Below, one piece after another: positions 17,445 through 26,885 of a DNA stretch of 64,000 nt; position 1 is the first letter of the stretch; every line of letters begins with the position of its first letter. Location: NCBI GenBank assembly GCA_033762375.1, contig JANRLQ010000026.1:186001-250000 (forward strand). The letters run 5' to 3'. Source of the stretch: RDXT01 sp033762375 (GTDB lineage Bacteria > Bacteroidota > Bacteroidia > J057). The notes beneath the pieces were generated by a model. It saw nothing but the letters and a program-made list of their open reading frames with translations, had not been told where the DNA came from and did not search any database. Made by a program: the position numbers and the translations under genes.

Positions 17445-18026
17445 ATGTTTACGAAACTGACACTGATGAGCTTATTCATTAAACTATTTTCCAACCTGAT
17501 GGGAGGCATAACCGCAGATAACCACCCCGTAGATGCATCTGCTGCCACCGTGCCAGACATCTATGCCTTCACGATGGAGACCCTGGAGGGTCAGCAGCAG
17601 CCGTTGGATGCCTATCGTGGCAAGGTCGTGATGATTGTGAATGTTGCCAGCAAATGTGGTCTTACGCCTCAGTATGAGCAACTTCAGGCTATCTATACGC
17701 AGTACCAGGAGCGTGGCCTGGTAATCCTTGGGTTTCCGGCCAATGATTTTATGGGCCAGGAGCCTGGTTCTGCCGATGAGATTCAGGCATTTTGCCAGCG
17801 TAACTATGGCGTGAGTTTCCCGATGTTTGCCAAAATTTCTGTCAAGGGCAAGGATATGCACCCGCTGTTTCAGTACCTCGTACAGGAGACCGGCGATAAA
17901 CCTTCGTGGAATTTTCAAAAATATCTCGTAAACCGCCAGGGCAAGCCAGTAGCGGCTTTTGACCCCAGTACCCGCCCGGATGATCAACAGATCATTGCCC
18001 GGATTGAGCAGTTGCTCGCCGAATAG
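17445..18026 (+). CDS. Glutathione peroxidase-family thiol peroxidase
   Basis: The product is 193 residues from MFTKLTLMS; a start at 17421 is also open. An N-terminal hydrophobic stretch (LTLMSLFIKLFSNLMGG) suggests export or membrane anchoring. The peroxidatic Cys is in NVASKCGLTPQYEQL, the catalytic Gln in GFPANDFMGQEPG and the Trp/Asn in SWNFQKYLV. A second Cys in FCQRNYG fits a two-Cys, thioredoxin-dependent enzyme. No selenocysteine codon is present. It reduces hydrogen peroxide and organic peroxides. The last 35 bases overlap the end of the convergent downstream gene. Confidence 0.9.
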   Translation: MFTKLTLMSLFIKLFSNLMGGITADNHPVDASAATVPDIYAFTMETLEGQQQPLDAYRGKVVMIVNVASKCGLTPQYEQLQAIYTQYQERGLVILGFPANDFMGQEPGSADEIQAFCQRNYGVSFPMFAKISVKGKDMHPLFQYLVQETGDKPSWNFQKYLVNRQGKPVAAFDPSTRPDDQQIIARIEQLLAE

Positions 18027-19476
18027 TAGGCGCTTGGGCCAGACAGCGCTGCATGACATTGTGCAGCAACTGCCGCAGGGCTGGATCGTATGGCAGGGCT
18101 CCCGTGAATGCCATAGAGCCCACATTAAAAACCATCCCCCCACCGCGGTGGATATAGTAGCCCATGTCTGCCCCGGTACCGGGTGACCATACCTGCGCAG
18201 GATCTGGATACACCTCTCCGTGTCCCTCTGTGCGGGGATTGAGCCCTGTGGCGACCGATATCCAATCCTCTGGTGTCCCGGCATACCGGCGGTCAATCTC
18301 CAGGCCGGAAGCCGCGCCCATTTTGCCCCGGTTGCGGAGGCCGAGCAAGTTGCGCCACCAGGTATCGTACATATAGGTATAGTCGTAAGTATCACTCCAC
18401 CGTCCCAGCAGAGAGTCACGGTGCAGCCCGGTGCCTGTCAGCATCCATGTGCTGTCTGTGGTGATCTGGTAGGGAGCATAGGTATGAAACCCCAGATAAT
18501 CATATTGCAGCCCAAAGGGACGGATACCTGCGCTATCTGCATTTTCCCACAACTGATCCTGGCGCTTGTGTACGGTAAGGGTGGCGAGAGCCGTATCGTA
18601 CCGGGAAATATAGGCACATACATTACCCGCCAGTACGAGCAGAGATGCCCCGCTGTCCAGACAGGCATTGAGGTGCGTAAGCATCCGCCAGGACCAGTAC
18701 TCGCTATGCGTGGAGAGGATAAGTACATCGTACTGCCGGAGAGCGGGATTACCCGTTTCCAGGTCAATATCTGTATATACATCGTACCCCACGCCCGTTG
18801 TATCCAGCCAGGTAGCCAGGTAGCGGTCTTTGTTGGCGGCCTGATAATACAGCTGGTGATTGGACCAGGTATTGGGAATAAAAGGATCACTCAGCGGTTG
18901 GGGACGGCGGAAAGACACTACGGGGGTATACCTGCGGGAGTAGAGAGACTGACCGCCCCAGGGATTGTATGCATTCCAGGTATTAACAGAGAGGATCAGG
19001 GCCACCCGGCGGGAGACCTCCCGGGGTTGTATCAGGACGGTGGTACGGGCGGCCTGCGTGCCCTGTATGATCTCCAGTACATACCAGCCCGGAGACAGGC
19101 TCGACCTCAGCGGTAAATAACAGGCAGGAACCCACCCGGTACCGTGTACAGACGGGTGCTGTGCCAGCGGTTGTCGTGTTGTCATGACCTGGCCCTGGTA
19201 CACAGTATCCCGCAGCATTATATCGTAGAGCAATAGCTGGCTGGTACCACGCCCTGCACTTGCATATACCACTACAGTGTCGCCGGGCAGGTATCCCCAG
19301 CGGTCTGTATATACCTCCGGCTGGGACACCCACTGGTACCGCCACCGGAACCATTGCGGACTCTCTTCAAATACGTAATAAAAATGATACCCTGCCCAGA
19401 GCCCTGCACCGGTGAGCATAACCATCACCGCCAGGGTGAAAGCGCCCCACCGTATATATCCGGCACGGCTAACCAT
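17992..19476 (-). CDS. N,N-dimethylformamidase beta-subunit-like membrane-anchored protein
   Basis: The protein has 494 residues with one N-terminal membrane anchor (WGAFTLAVMVMLTGAGLWAGYHF). A beta-rich domain follows (about 45-165), then a long domain with VNTWNAYNPWGGQSLYSRR, DVYTDIDLE, ILSTHSEYWSWRML and LLVLAGNVCAYISR. The last set resembles the large subunit C-terminal domain of N,N-dimethylformamidase, a class II glutamine-amidotransferase-like fold. The EYWS segment is the most conserved part. An enzymatic role on the periplasmic side is plausible, but real activity is unknown. Its end overlaps the glutathione peroxidase gene. Confidence 0.65.
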   Translation of the reverse strand: MVSRAGYIRWGAFTLAVMVMLTGAGLWAGYHFYYVFEESPQWFRWRYQWVSQPEVYTDRWGYLPGDTVVVYASAGRGTSQLLLYDIMLRDTVYQGQVMTTRQPLAQHPSVHGTGWVPACYLPLRSSLSPGWYVLEIIQGTQAARTTVLIQPREVSRRVALILSVNTWNAYNPWGGQSLYSRRYTPVVSFRRPQPLSDPFIPNTWSNHQLYYQAANKDRYLATWLDTTGVGYDVYTDIDLETGNPALRQYDVLILSTHSEYWSWRMLTHLNACLDSGASLLVLAGNVCAYISRYDTALATLTVHKRQDQLWENADSAGIRPFGLQYDYLGFHTYAPYQITTDSTWMLTGTGLHRDSLLGRWSDTYDYTYMYDTWWRNLLGLRNRGKMGAASGLEIDRRYAGTPEDWISVATGLNPRTEGHGEVYPDPAQVWSPGTGADMGYYIHRGGGMVFNVGSMAFTGALPYDPALRQLLHNVMQRCLAQAPTIRRATAQSGQ

Positions 19477-19517
19477 GAGAGATCCGGGAGGGGAATAAAA
19501 GCGCGTACACGGCTCGG

Positions 19518-21644
19518 TTATTTGACGACAGCACCCGGCGCCACTGGCACTGTGGGCAGCATCAGGTGCAGGCCTTTGTGATCCTCCGGGAAGAGAATCA
19601 TCCCCTGCGACTCAATCCCCCGGATGGTCCGGGGTTTAAGATTGATAAGCACGGGTACCTGACGACCGACCATCTCCTCCGGGGTAAAATACTCAGCTAC
19701 ACCTGACAGGATCGTCCGGATGTCCAGCCCGGTATCTACCTTAAACTGGAGCAGTTTATCCGCTTTAGGCACGCGGGAAGCCTCCAGGATCGTGCCGATC
19801 CGGATGTCCATACGCTGGAAGTCCTCATACGTAATCTCAGGACGGGCAGGCACAGGCTGGGGAGTTGATGTCTCCGGGGAGTCGGCGGGAACCATAGGCG
19901 GCTGGCTGGGGGTGAGTTTCTGAAGCTGGGCTTCTATGATGGTATCTTCTATCTTCTCAAACAGGACCGCAGGGGCCTCTGTAACAATCTGATGACCCGT
20001 CGGCAGAATCGTGCCCGAGAGCCGGTCCCAGGTCAGGCTATCCAGCTCCAGACGGAGCATATCAGCCAGCCTGGCGGCGGTGTGGGGCAGAAATACCCGG
20101 GTCAATACGGCCAGACGACCGATCATCTGCAACGCTGCATGCAGGATACGACCTACATCCTCCGGATCAGACTTCCATTTTTTCCAGGGTTCTTCATCTC
20201 CGAGAAACTTATTAGCTGCCCGGGCTACATTCATGCACTCGTTGAGCGCCTCCCGAAACCGGAAATTTTCGAGTGCGGCCTCACAAGCCGCAATACTCGC
20301 CTGCACCTGGGCCTCGGCAGTCGCCTGCATCGGCGAGACCTGGTTCCCGGCCGGGGGGACGACGCCGTGGTAGTATTTTTGCGTCAGGACGACGACCCGG
20401 TTCACGAGATTACCCAGGGTATCAGCCAGCTCGTTATTATTCCGGGCCTGAAAATCCTTCCAGGTAAAGTCACTGTCTTTTTGCTCAGGCAGGATGGAGC
20501 AGAGGACATACCGGAGGACATCTTCTTTGCCGGGAAAATCATCGAGATACTCATGAAGCCACACCGCAAAATTGCGGGAGGTGGACATCTTGTCACCTTC
20601 GAGGTTCAGAAACTCATTGGCGGGGACATTGTCAGGGACAATATAGTCACCATGTGCGTGCAGGATCGCCGGAAAAATCAGGCAATGAAATACGATATTG
20701 TCCTTTCCGACAAAGTGTAGCAGGCGGGTATCTTCGCTTTTCCAGTATAGTTCCCAATCTTCAGCCCTGACCCCCTCAAAAGATCGCTGCGGTGTCGCAA
20801 ACTGATACGATCCCGTAGCAAGCTCCTGAAACAACTGACGGGTAGCAGAAATATAGCCGATGGGGGCATCCATCCAGACGTAGAGTTTTTTGCCCTCAGC
20901 CTCCGGCAGTGGCACATCTACCCCCCAGTCGAGATCGCGGGTCATCGCACGGGGCTGCAGGCCTGCCCTAAGCCAACTGCCACATTGCCCGTACACATTG
21001 TTTTTCCAGATATTTTTTTTCCCTTCCATGAGCCAGGTCTCCAGCCAGGGTTGGTACTTGTCAAGCGGCAGGTACCAGTGCCGGGTCTGCCGCAGTACCG
21101 GAGGTTGTCCGCTCAGGGTCGAGATGGGATTTTTGAGGTCTGTGGGGTTGAGCGAAGAGCCACACCGCTCACACTGATCGCCATAGGCGTTGGGATTGGC
21201 ACAGACAGGGCAGGTGCCGGTGATGTAGCGGTCTGCGAGAAACTGCTGAAACTGCTCGTCAAAATACTGCTCCGTAACCTGCTCCACAAATTCACCCTTT
21301 TCATACAGCCGCAGAAATATATCCTGCGAGGTCTGGTGGTGGATCGGCTCAGAAGTGCGGTGGTATATGTCGAAGGCAATCCCAAATCTGGCAAAGGTCT
21401 CCCGGATACTGGCGTCGTACTTATCTATAATCTCACGCGGTGTGATTCCTTCTTTTTTGGCACGAAGGGTAATGGCTGCGCCGTGCTCGTCGCTGCCACA
21501 GATAAAAATCACGTCCTGCCCGCGCAGGCGCAGGTAACGTACATATAAGTCGGCTGGCAGATAAGCCCCGGCAATATGGCCGATGTGCAGCGGCCCGTTG
21601 GCATAGGGAAGGGCTGCGGTGACGGTAGTGCGTTTGGCATTCAT
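19518..21644 (-). CDS. metG: Methionyl-tRNA synthetase
   Basis: The product is 708 residues from MNAKRTTVTAALPYANG. This class I synthetase charges tRNA-Met. Visible marks are the HIGH box (PLHIGH), the zinc knuckle CPVCANPNAYGDQCERCG, the KMSKS box as KMSTSRNF, and the anticodon-binding helical domain. The last 110 residues are a fused tRNA-binding OB domain (RMDIRIGTILEASRVPKADK ... IRGIESQGMILF), reached through a Pro/Ser-rich linker. This is the usual Bacteroidota form. The start at 21644 is chosen over an upstream TTG at 21653. Confidence 0.95.
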   Translation of the reverse strand: MNAKRTTVTAALPYANGPLHIGHIAGAYLPADLYVRYLRLRGQDVIFICGSDEHGAAITLRAKKEGITPREIIDKYDASIRETFARFGIAFDIYHRTSEPIHHQTSQDIFLRLYEKGEFVEQVTEQYFDEQFQQFLADRYITGTCPVCANPNAYGDQCERCGSSLNPTDLKNPISTLSGQPPVLRQTRHWYLPLDKYQPWLETWLMEGKKNIWKNNVYGQCGSWLRAGLQPRAMTRDLDWGVDVPLPEAEGKKLYVWMDAPIGYISATRQLFQELATGSYQFATPQRSFEGVRAEDWELYWKSEDTRLLHFVGKDNIVFHCLIFPAILHAHGDYIVPDNVPANEFLNLEGDKMSTSRNFAVWLHEYLDDFPGKEDVLRYVLCSILPEQKDSDFTWKDFQARNNNELADTLGNLVNRVVVLTQKYYHGVVPPAGNQVSPMQATAEAQVQASIAACEAALENFRFREALNECMNVARAANKFLGDEEPWKKWKSDPEDVGRILHAALQMIGRLAVLTRVFLPHTAARLADMLRLELDSLTWDRLSGTILPTGHQIVTEAPAVLFEKIEDTIIEAQLQKLTPSQPPMVPADSPETSTPQPVPARPEITYEDFQRMDIRIGTILEASRVPKADKLLQFKVDTGLDIRTILSGVAEYFTPEEMVGRQVPVLINLKPRTIRGIESQGMILFPEDHKGLHLMLPTVPVAPGAVVK

Positions 21645-21650
21645 ACGGGG

Positions 21651-21658
21651 CAAAGATA
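21651..21658 (-). promoter_or_regulatory. Bacteroidota -7 box immediately upstream of metG
   Basis: The minus strand reads TATCTTTG, a perfect TAnnTTTG, only six bases before the ATG. With the usual -7 spacing, transcription would begin at or next to the start codon, giving a leaderless or nearly leaderless message. A matching -33 box is not obvious. Confidence 0.4.
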
Positions 21659-21836
21659 CAGCTTTGGCGAAATACTAAGCGAATGGATCACAATATACGG
21701 AGGCTATCTGAGGTGAGTTGTAAGGCTGGGTGTCTGTTTGTTTATCAAATGTGTCAATCGCATGAATATTGTCCCATAATTTGGGGTACTTATTCTCGTA
21801 TACAGTTGTAACGCAAACTCATTAATTCTGATCTAT

Positions 21837-22103
21837 ATGTCTGTACGCGCCTACCTTTATGTTGCCCTCGTCTCTGCCTCACTCGGTATACTGACCACCA
21901 GCTGTGTCACCGGCGAGTGCAAAGAATGCTCCGGAGAATCTGTCATCTATGAAAACGGTGTCGAAGTGGATCGTTCATCCGTAGCGCCCGAGCTCTATTG
22001 CGGCGATGCGCTGGACGTACGCGAGACCAATAATGTCGTGGAAAACACCCAGACCGTAGGAGGCAAAGAGCAACTTGTCCGCACGACCTTTAGCTGTCAG
22101 TGA
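21837..22103 (+). CDS. Small lipoprotein of unknown function
   Basis: The product has 88 residues. The signal peptide ends in a lipobox-like TTSC (LGILTTSC). The mature part of about 66 residues is acidic, with CKECSGES and a later YCGDALDV, so up to four further Cys could form disulfides. No family is recognised. It stands alone, with a strong GC-rich hairpin 17 bases after its stop. Confidence 0.65.
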   Translation: MSVRAYLYVALVSASLGILTTSCVTGECKECSGESVIYENGVEVDRSSVAPELYCGDALDVRETNNVVENTQTVGGKEQLVRTTFSCQ

Positions 22104-22119
22104 CACATGCAGTATGCAA

Positions 22120-22146
22120 AAGAGGCGGCCTTGCAGGCCGCCTCTT
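22120..22146. terminator. Hairpin between convergent genes
   Basis: AAGAGGCGGCC pairs perfectly with GGCCGCCTCTT around TTGCA. It sits between the lipoprotein stop and the end of the large minus-strand gene, so it can end transcripts from both sides. The flanking U-tract is short (the TT inside the stem). Confidence 0.75.
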
Positions 22147-22167
22147 CGTGTATCTCGTCTAAACTCA

Positions 22168-25100
22168 TTAATCCTTATTGATCACAATCGTCTCTGCTAC
22201 CTGGGTCTCGCCGCTGGTCATCCGCAGGAAATATACCCCGTTGCTGAGACCGGCTGTCTCCAGGATCACCCGTTCCTCCTTGCGGGCCATCGTGTGCTCG
22301 CGGGTGAGTACGACCTGACCAGCCGCGTTGGTCATCTCAATCATCACCTGCGCCTTAGCAGGCAGGAAGAGATCGATCATTAGCTGGTCCTCGCGGGTGA
22401 CGGGGTTAGGATATACAACCGCCACCTGATCCTGTATCCAAACCTCTGCAATGGCAGAGTAGGAGAAGGTCCCGTCTTTGTCTACTTGTCTCAACCGGTA
22501 GTAGCTCAGGCCAGCGAGTGGGCGCAGGTCCATGGTTTCGTAACGTTTGACCGTCTGGCTGTTTCCTGCCGCACTTACCTGACCGATCTCTTCAAAGAAC
22601 CGGGCATCCTTGGCACGCTCTACAGCGAAGTAATCTGTATTAACTTCTGATGCCGTCAGCCACTCCAGGTGCACGCCTGCTTCTGTAGGCTTCGCGCTGA
22701 AGCCTAACCACTCTACCGGGAATGGCGCTACCGGCGCGGTCTTCACGGAGTCAATGACGAACATGCTCACCTGCTCAGATCCATGGCTGCGCTCAGCATC
22801 AGCAATATCGTCCTCGTCGAGAGCCATCCGTACGGAGTTGGTATTGAGGGGATTGCTTCCCATCATTACAGCCCATGATCCATCAATATCTTTCATACCG
22901 CCCTGGCTAAGTACAGCAGCCGTAGGCGTCGTGACCTCATTCACCAAACCATCAAATCCGCTGGTACTATTTTGAACGCCATATACCAATCCATCAGGAA
23001 TCACGGAGGTAGCGATCGGACGTCCCTGAGATACATGGTAACCACTCTCAAAAATGATCATGCCGATGGTTTCGTTGACACGTGTCGTGTTAGGGTCCTC
23101 AGCCACCTGCATACCGCAGAAAAGTTTCGTAGGGCTGGGTACCTCGCCGTACTCGTTGCTGGAAGACCAACTGGAAACCCAGCCAGCATTGTTATTGGTC
23201 ATGATCTGGTGCAACACTACTGGGGTAGCATAGGTATTGGCATAGGCCCGAAGGTCTTTGGTGGTACTCCAGTTGCTGGTATTGCCGACTTTAGTTGACT
23301 TGGCAGTAGCCCGGACAGCCTCCATCTTGATACCATCTGTGGCCTCGGTATAGGTACCTGCCTCGGCTACAATATAATATACCTTGTAGTTGGACAGGTT
23401 GGCTCCGCTGGGATTCTGAACTTTGATCTGAAAATTGCTGCCACTGGCGTTCTGGATGCGGACGACGGCAGGCAGGTCAGAGGGGGAGTTGAGGACGACG
23501 GTGCCGACTACTACCATTTTGTTATTAGCGTAGGTAGTGTCTAAGGTCACTGTTTTCCAAGAGCTGCTGCTCACACCGGTCACCAGTCCTGTGCGAATTT
23601 TAGCCTTGCGGCCTACTTCTATGGTGGTGAAGTTTACGGTGTCTGATGCGGAGGGGAAAGGCAGGATCGCATTGGTATTGGTCACCAGGTGCATCCGCAG
23701 GGTATGAGCTCCCAGGGCCACGTTGTACATATTGTACCGGCCATCAAAACCGTACTCACTGATCGGCGTACCATTGTCCATGACCATCGTGATATGATGC
23801 GGCAGGGTAGTATCTCCTGATATCGTGTAGTGAATCGGCAGGAACTTATTGTCCACTTTCTTGCCTTCCAGCGGGCGGGTGATCATAAGGGTGGGAGGTC
23901 CTATCCAGGTGAGATCTACAGAGGTAGGCGCACTAAATTCACCGTCTGTATCTGCGATCTTATAGGTGAAAAAGTCTGTGCTGGATACGCTTCCGTCCTG
24001 GGTATAGGTGACCTTGCCCGTGCCAGCGTTGTAGGTGATAGACCCGTGGCTGGGGGGTGTCACAATGGTGAAGCTGTTGTAGTCAAATCCATCTTCTGAG
24101 AAGTCATTGCCGAGAACATTCAGCTCCAGCGCCTGTCCGAGGAAGTAGTTGCTCTCATCTCCGACCGTGATCGGGATACAATGCGGAATCAACTCCCGAT
24201 ACACTGTTGTGGAAAGTCCCTCCGGGTCTGTTACGGTCAGGTACACCCGGTAGAAATACGTCACACCATCACAACCAATCGGCGTAAGGCTGGTCGTCGT
24301 CGTCGGATTATTGTCCACCGGCTCCAGGTGTGTATGGTCATTGTGGTGCAGGACCGTCTGCCAGGCGTAGGTCAGGGTATTGTTAGGATGCTCAGCGTCT
24401 GATACCGTGGCGGAGAGGTTGAGAAGAGTGGGTCCCGTGATCACGTACTCTGAGATAGCATCCAGGCTGGTAGCGCTGATGACGGGCGGGGTATTGTTGA
24501 GATAGATCGTAATCAGGGCACTATTGGAGAGGCCATTGTTATCTGTGACGGTCAGGGTCACATCATATGAGGTCGGAACCCCGGCCGGTGCCGTGAAGGT
24601 ATGATTGGGGGATACAGCCGAGCTATTGGGTGTACCGTCGCCAAAATTCCAGGTATAGATCAGGGCTCCACCTTCGGGATCAGAGGACTGACTGCCATTA
24701 AAGCTGACATTCAAGCTGTTAGAGGCACCATAATACACGTTAGAGGTGGCTACCGCTATGGGTGGCAGGTTGCCGGGGTAATAGGCAAGTTTTTTGATCA
24801 CGACATTGTTGCCGACCGTCTTGGTGTACTGGATATAATAGATCGTTTCGTCAGCCGGGTTATATGCCAGAAAAACTACCCGCCCCATGTTGTTAAACAC
24901 CTCATTGCTGATGCTCTGGGGGACGTGATTGGCATCAAAATTAAATATCCGGATCCAGGACTGGCCATACTCTCCATGAAAATATGCGTTCTGGAACTGT
25001 GCCGGATAGTGGTCACCCAGGTACCACACCCCACCGATAGAGGCATTGCCTAAGAAGGGAGTACCGGATACAGGACCTGCCCCTACATCATAGGCGAGTC

Positions 25101-26346
25101 CTCCCACAGATGCGCGGGTGATCCCGGCGGTCTGGTGCCAGTCAAAAGTCGGCTTGGTATGCTGGAAGAGATTATAGGTAGCTCCGTTGATCTGCTGACC
25201 AGGGTTGCAGGGATCAGGAAAAGTAGCAGCAACAGCCCCTCCGTCTTTGAGAAGGTCCTCAAAACGATAGTACGTCAGTCCACAGCCGCCTGGTGCAGGT
25301 GCTTCGGGGTTTTGCAGGTCGGATGCATCATACTCAGAGTTGATATACATCCCTTCGTAGAGAGGCCAGCCAAAGTTGGTACCGCCTGTGATACAGATAT
25401 TCATCTCCTCCCAGGTTTTCCAACCCACATCACCGATGTAGAGTACCCCGGGATTGGCATCTGCCGGATTATGGCTGCCCGTCTCCGGCTTGATGGTCAT
25501 ACGTGAAGGGTTGCGGAGGCCCATGGCCCAGGTACGGGACTGAGCTGACCGGGGATTATTGGCATCATAAAATGGGTTGCTGGTGATCCCGTTGCCGGTA
25601 GCCGGGTCCAGGCGGAGGATTTTGCCATTGTGCGAGATCAGCTGCTGTGAGCGGAATGAACCCACATCCTCCTGCGTCGTGATGATCCCGTCAGCCAGAC
25701 CCTGGATCGTATAGGTATTGGGGCCAGCCCCACCGATGTCCAGCCCCTCAAAGCTGGCTCCATCACCAGCAGATGCCAGCAGGGTACCATCCTTACCAAA
25801 CAAAAGCGTGCCTACCCCATGTGAAGTATGGAGGATCGGAATACCGGTGCTGATGCTCTCACCCAGCAGGATCGTGCGGCTGGCAGGGTCCACCGTCGTG
25901 AAGTTGGTTGCTGCCAGGGCCTTGTAGCGGGTGATACGACCAATGGTAGCGTTATAAAACTCATTGGCCAGCGGATTATAAGAAGGTGTACCATGGTACA
26001 GCAGGTGATGCCTGTCCACTACATAGTACAGATAGATAAGTCCATTGGATGAAAAACTTGGATCCAACGCCACACTCAGCAGACCATAGTCTCCATACGT
26101 AGCTACCTCTTCACTGATGTCAAGCAGCGGGGTAGCCAGCCTCACGCCATTCTCCACGATCCAGATTTTACCGGCTTTTTCCCACACATACATGCGGTTG
26201 CCGTCAAATACCATACCCACGGCCTGGTTCCAGCCGGTGATATACTGCTCATTGACAAATCCTGACGGAATCTGAGCCCACCCCATACCGGGAAGCAGGC
26301 TGCAAAGAACGATCGTCAGACTCAGGTTGGTAAACAAACGGTTCAT
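22168..26346 (-). CDS. Exported PQQ-type sugar dehydrogenase with PKD/Ig-like domains and T9SS sorting signal
   Basis: The product is 1392 residues from the ATG that opens the signal peptide (MNRLFTNLSLTIVLCSLLPG). About 30-490 is a glucose/sorbosone dehydrogenase-like beta-propeller (VALDPSFSSNGLIYLYYV, HTSHGVGTLLFGKDGTLLAS, WAMGLRNPSRM, CITGGTNFGWPLYEG). About 520-600 is a PKD domain (WNFGDG). Cadherin-like domains follow, including VLGNDFSEDGFDYNSFTI, then an Ig-like domain and a beta domain of unknown type. The last 80 residues are a type IX sorting domain (VYPNPVTREDQL ... SNGVYFLRM). The propeller probably oxidises sugars or other alcohols at the cell surface. A frame start upstream at 26412 is rejected because the signal peptide starts later. 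Confidence 0.88.
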   Translation of the reverse strand: MNRLFTNLSLTIVLCSLLPGMGWAQIPSGFVNEQYITGWNQAVGMVFDGNRMYVWEKAGKIWIVENGVRLATPLLDISEEVATYGDYGLLSVALDPSFSSNGLIYLYYVVDRHHLLYHGTPSYNPLANEFYNATIGRITRYKALAATNFTTVDPASRTILLGESISTGIPILHTSHGVGTLLFGKDGTLLASAGDGASFEGLDIGGAGPNTYTIQGLADGIITTQEDVGSFRSQQLISHNGKILRLDPATGNGITSNPFYDANNPRSAQSRTWAMGLRNPSRMTIKPETGSHNPADANPGVLYIGDVGWKTWEEMNICITGGTNFGWPLYEGMYINSEYDASDLQNPEAPAPGGCGLTYYRFEDLLKDGGAVAATFPDPCNPGQQINGATYNLFQHTKPTFDWHQTAGITRASVGGLAYDVGAGPVSGTPFLGNASIGGVWYLGDHYPAQFQNAYFHGEYGQSWIRIFNFDANHVPQSISNEVFNNMGRVVFLAYNPADETIYYIQYTKTVGNNVVIKKLAYYPGNLPPIAVATSNVYYGASNSLNVSFNGSQSSDPEGGALIYTWNFGDGTPNSSAVSPNHTFTAPAGVPTSYDVTLTVTDNNGLSNSALITIYLNNTPPVISATSLDAISEYVITGPTLLNLSATVSDAEHPNNTLTYAWQTVLHHNDHTHLEPVDNNPTTTTSLTPIGCDGVTYFYRVYLTVTDPEGLSTTVYRELIPHCIPITVGDESNYFLGQALELNVLGNDFSEDGFDYNSFTIVTPPSHGSITYNAGTGKVTYTQDGSVSSTDFFTYKIADTDGEFSAPTSVDLTWIGPPTLMITRPLEGKKVDNKFLPIHYTISGDTTLPHHITMVMDNGTPISEYGFDGRYNMYNVALGAHTLRMHLVTNTNAILPFPSASDTVNFTTIEVGRKAKIRTGLVTGVSSSSWKTVTLDTTYANNKMVVVGTVVLNSPSDLPAVVRIQNASGSNFQIKVQNPSGANLSNYKVYYIVAEAGTYTEATDGIKMEAVRATAKSTKVGNTSNWSTTKDLRAYANTYATPVVLHQIMTNNNAGWVSSWSSSNEYGEVPSPTKLFCGMQVAEDPNTTRVNETIGMIIFESGYHVSQGRPIATSVIPDGLVYGVQNSTSGFDGLVNEVTTPTAAVLSQGGMKDIDGSWAVMMGSNPLNTNSVRMALDEDDIADAERSHGSEQVSMFVIDSVKTAPVAPFPVEWLGFSAKPTEAGVHLEWLTASEVNTDYFAVERAKDARFFEEIGQVSAAGNSQTVKRYETMDLRPLAGLSYYRLRQVDKDGTFSYSAIAEVWIQDQVAVVYPNPVTREDQLMIDLFLPAKAQVMIEMTNAAGQVVLTREHTMARKEERVILETAGLSNGVYFLRMTSGETQVAETIVINKD

Positions 26347-26548
26347 AAGACGAGATAGCTCGATGTTAAAGTGTACGGTTTCAGGCGTTTTGAACTGGGA
26401 TGTTGTGTACATGGTTTACGATTTCTTACAAGGTCCTGGTTTTTACATTTGACGTACAAATTAAGTAAATACCATGCCCTTATAATATGATCAAAGTCAG
26501 CCCTTCGCACATTATCAAAATCAATAATATTCCATCAAATGAAATTAA

Positions 26549-26833
26549 TTATAAAATATTGAAAATCAATCCATTAGAACGACTGCTTTGCCCCAATACA
26601 TTCACCTGATTTGATGCCTCTAAACTACCCGGACAGCAATAATCGCCGATTCCCGCAGTAAAGCTACCAAATAGCACATTTTTCTTACCACTCAGTCCGA
26701 AAAAGCTGATTCTGTAAGAATTTACAGGATTTGTACCGGGACTCCCACCAGGATATGATGTTGGGGCAAAGCATTTGCAAGCGGGAATGTTTGGCCCGTA
26801 GAGAAAAATAGCTAATTTAGGATAGGCTAATGG
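26549..26833 (-). pseudogene. Start-less coding-like frame, possible gene remnant
   Basis: The minus strand is open for 94 codons between a TGA (26836-26834) and a TAA (26551-26549), with no ATG in frame. The translation looks protein-like rather than random. It is rich in Gly, Ser and Asn with CFAPTSYPGGSPGTNP, NSYRISFFGLSG and FGSFTAGIGDYCCPGSLEAS. I do not recognise it. It may be the decayed 3' end of a gene for a surface or fibre-like protein, or chance. Confidence 0.3.
26584..26773. repeat. 13-base inverted repeat 164 bases apart
   Basis: TGCTTTGCCCCAA (26584-26596) is exactly repeated in inverse orientation as TTGGGGCAAAGCA (26761-26773). The arms bracket the core of the start-less frame. 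No flanking target duplication is evident, so a small mobile element is unproven. Confidence 0.4.
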
Positions 26834-26885
26834 TCAAGCGCACTATAAGCCCAACCCCTACAACTTTTATGCTACTACTTGTTAT

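Larger units (their letters stand above)
26347..26885. other. Gene-poor 540 bp spacer between divergent genes
   Basis: This is the longest stretch without an assigned gene. The part near 26440-26600 is clearly AT-rich. It holds a possible decayed coding frame and a 13-base inverted repeat, listed separately. It must also hold the divergent promoters for the PQQ dehydrogenase and the Gfo/Idh gene. I could not find a perfect TAnnTTTG for either; TTAATTTG near 26463 on the minus strand is the closest. Confidence 0.5.
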
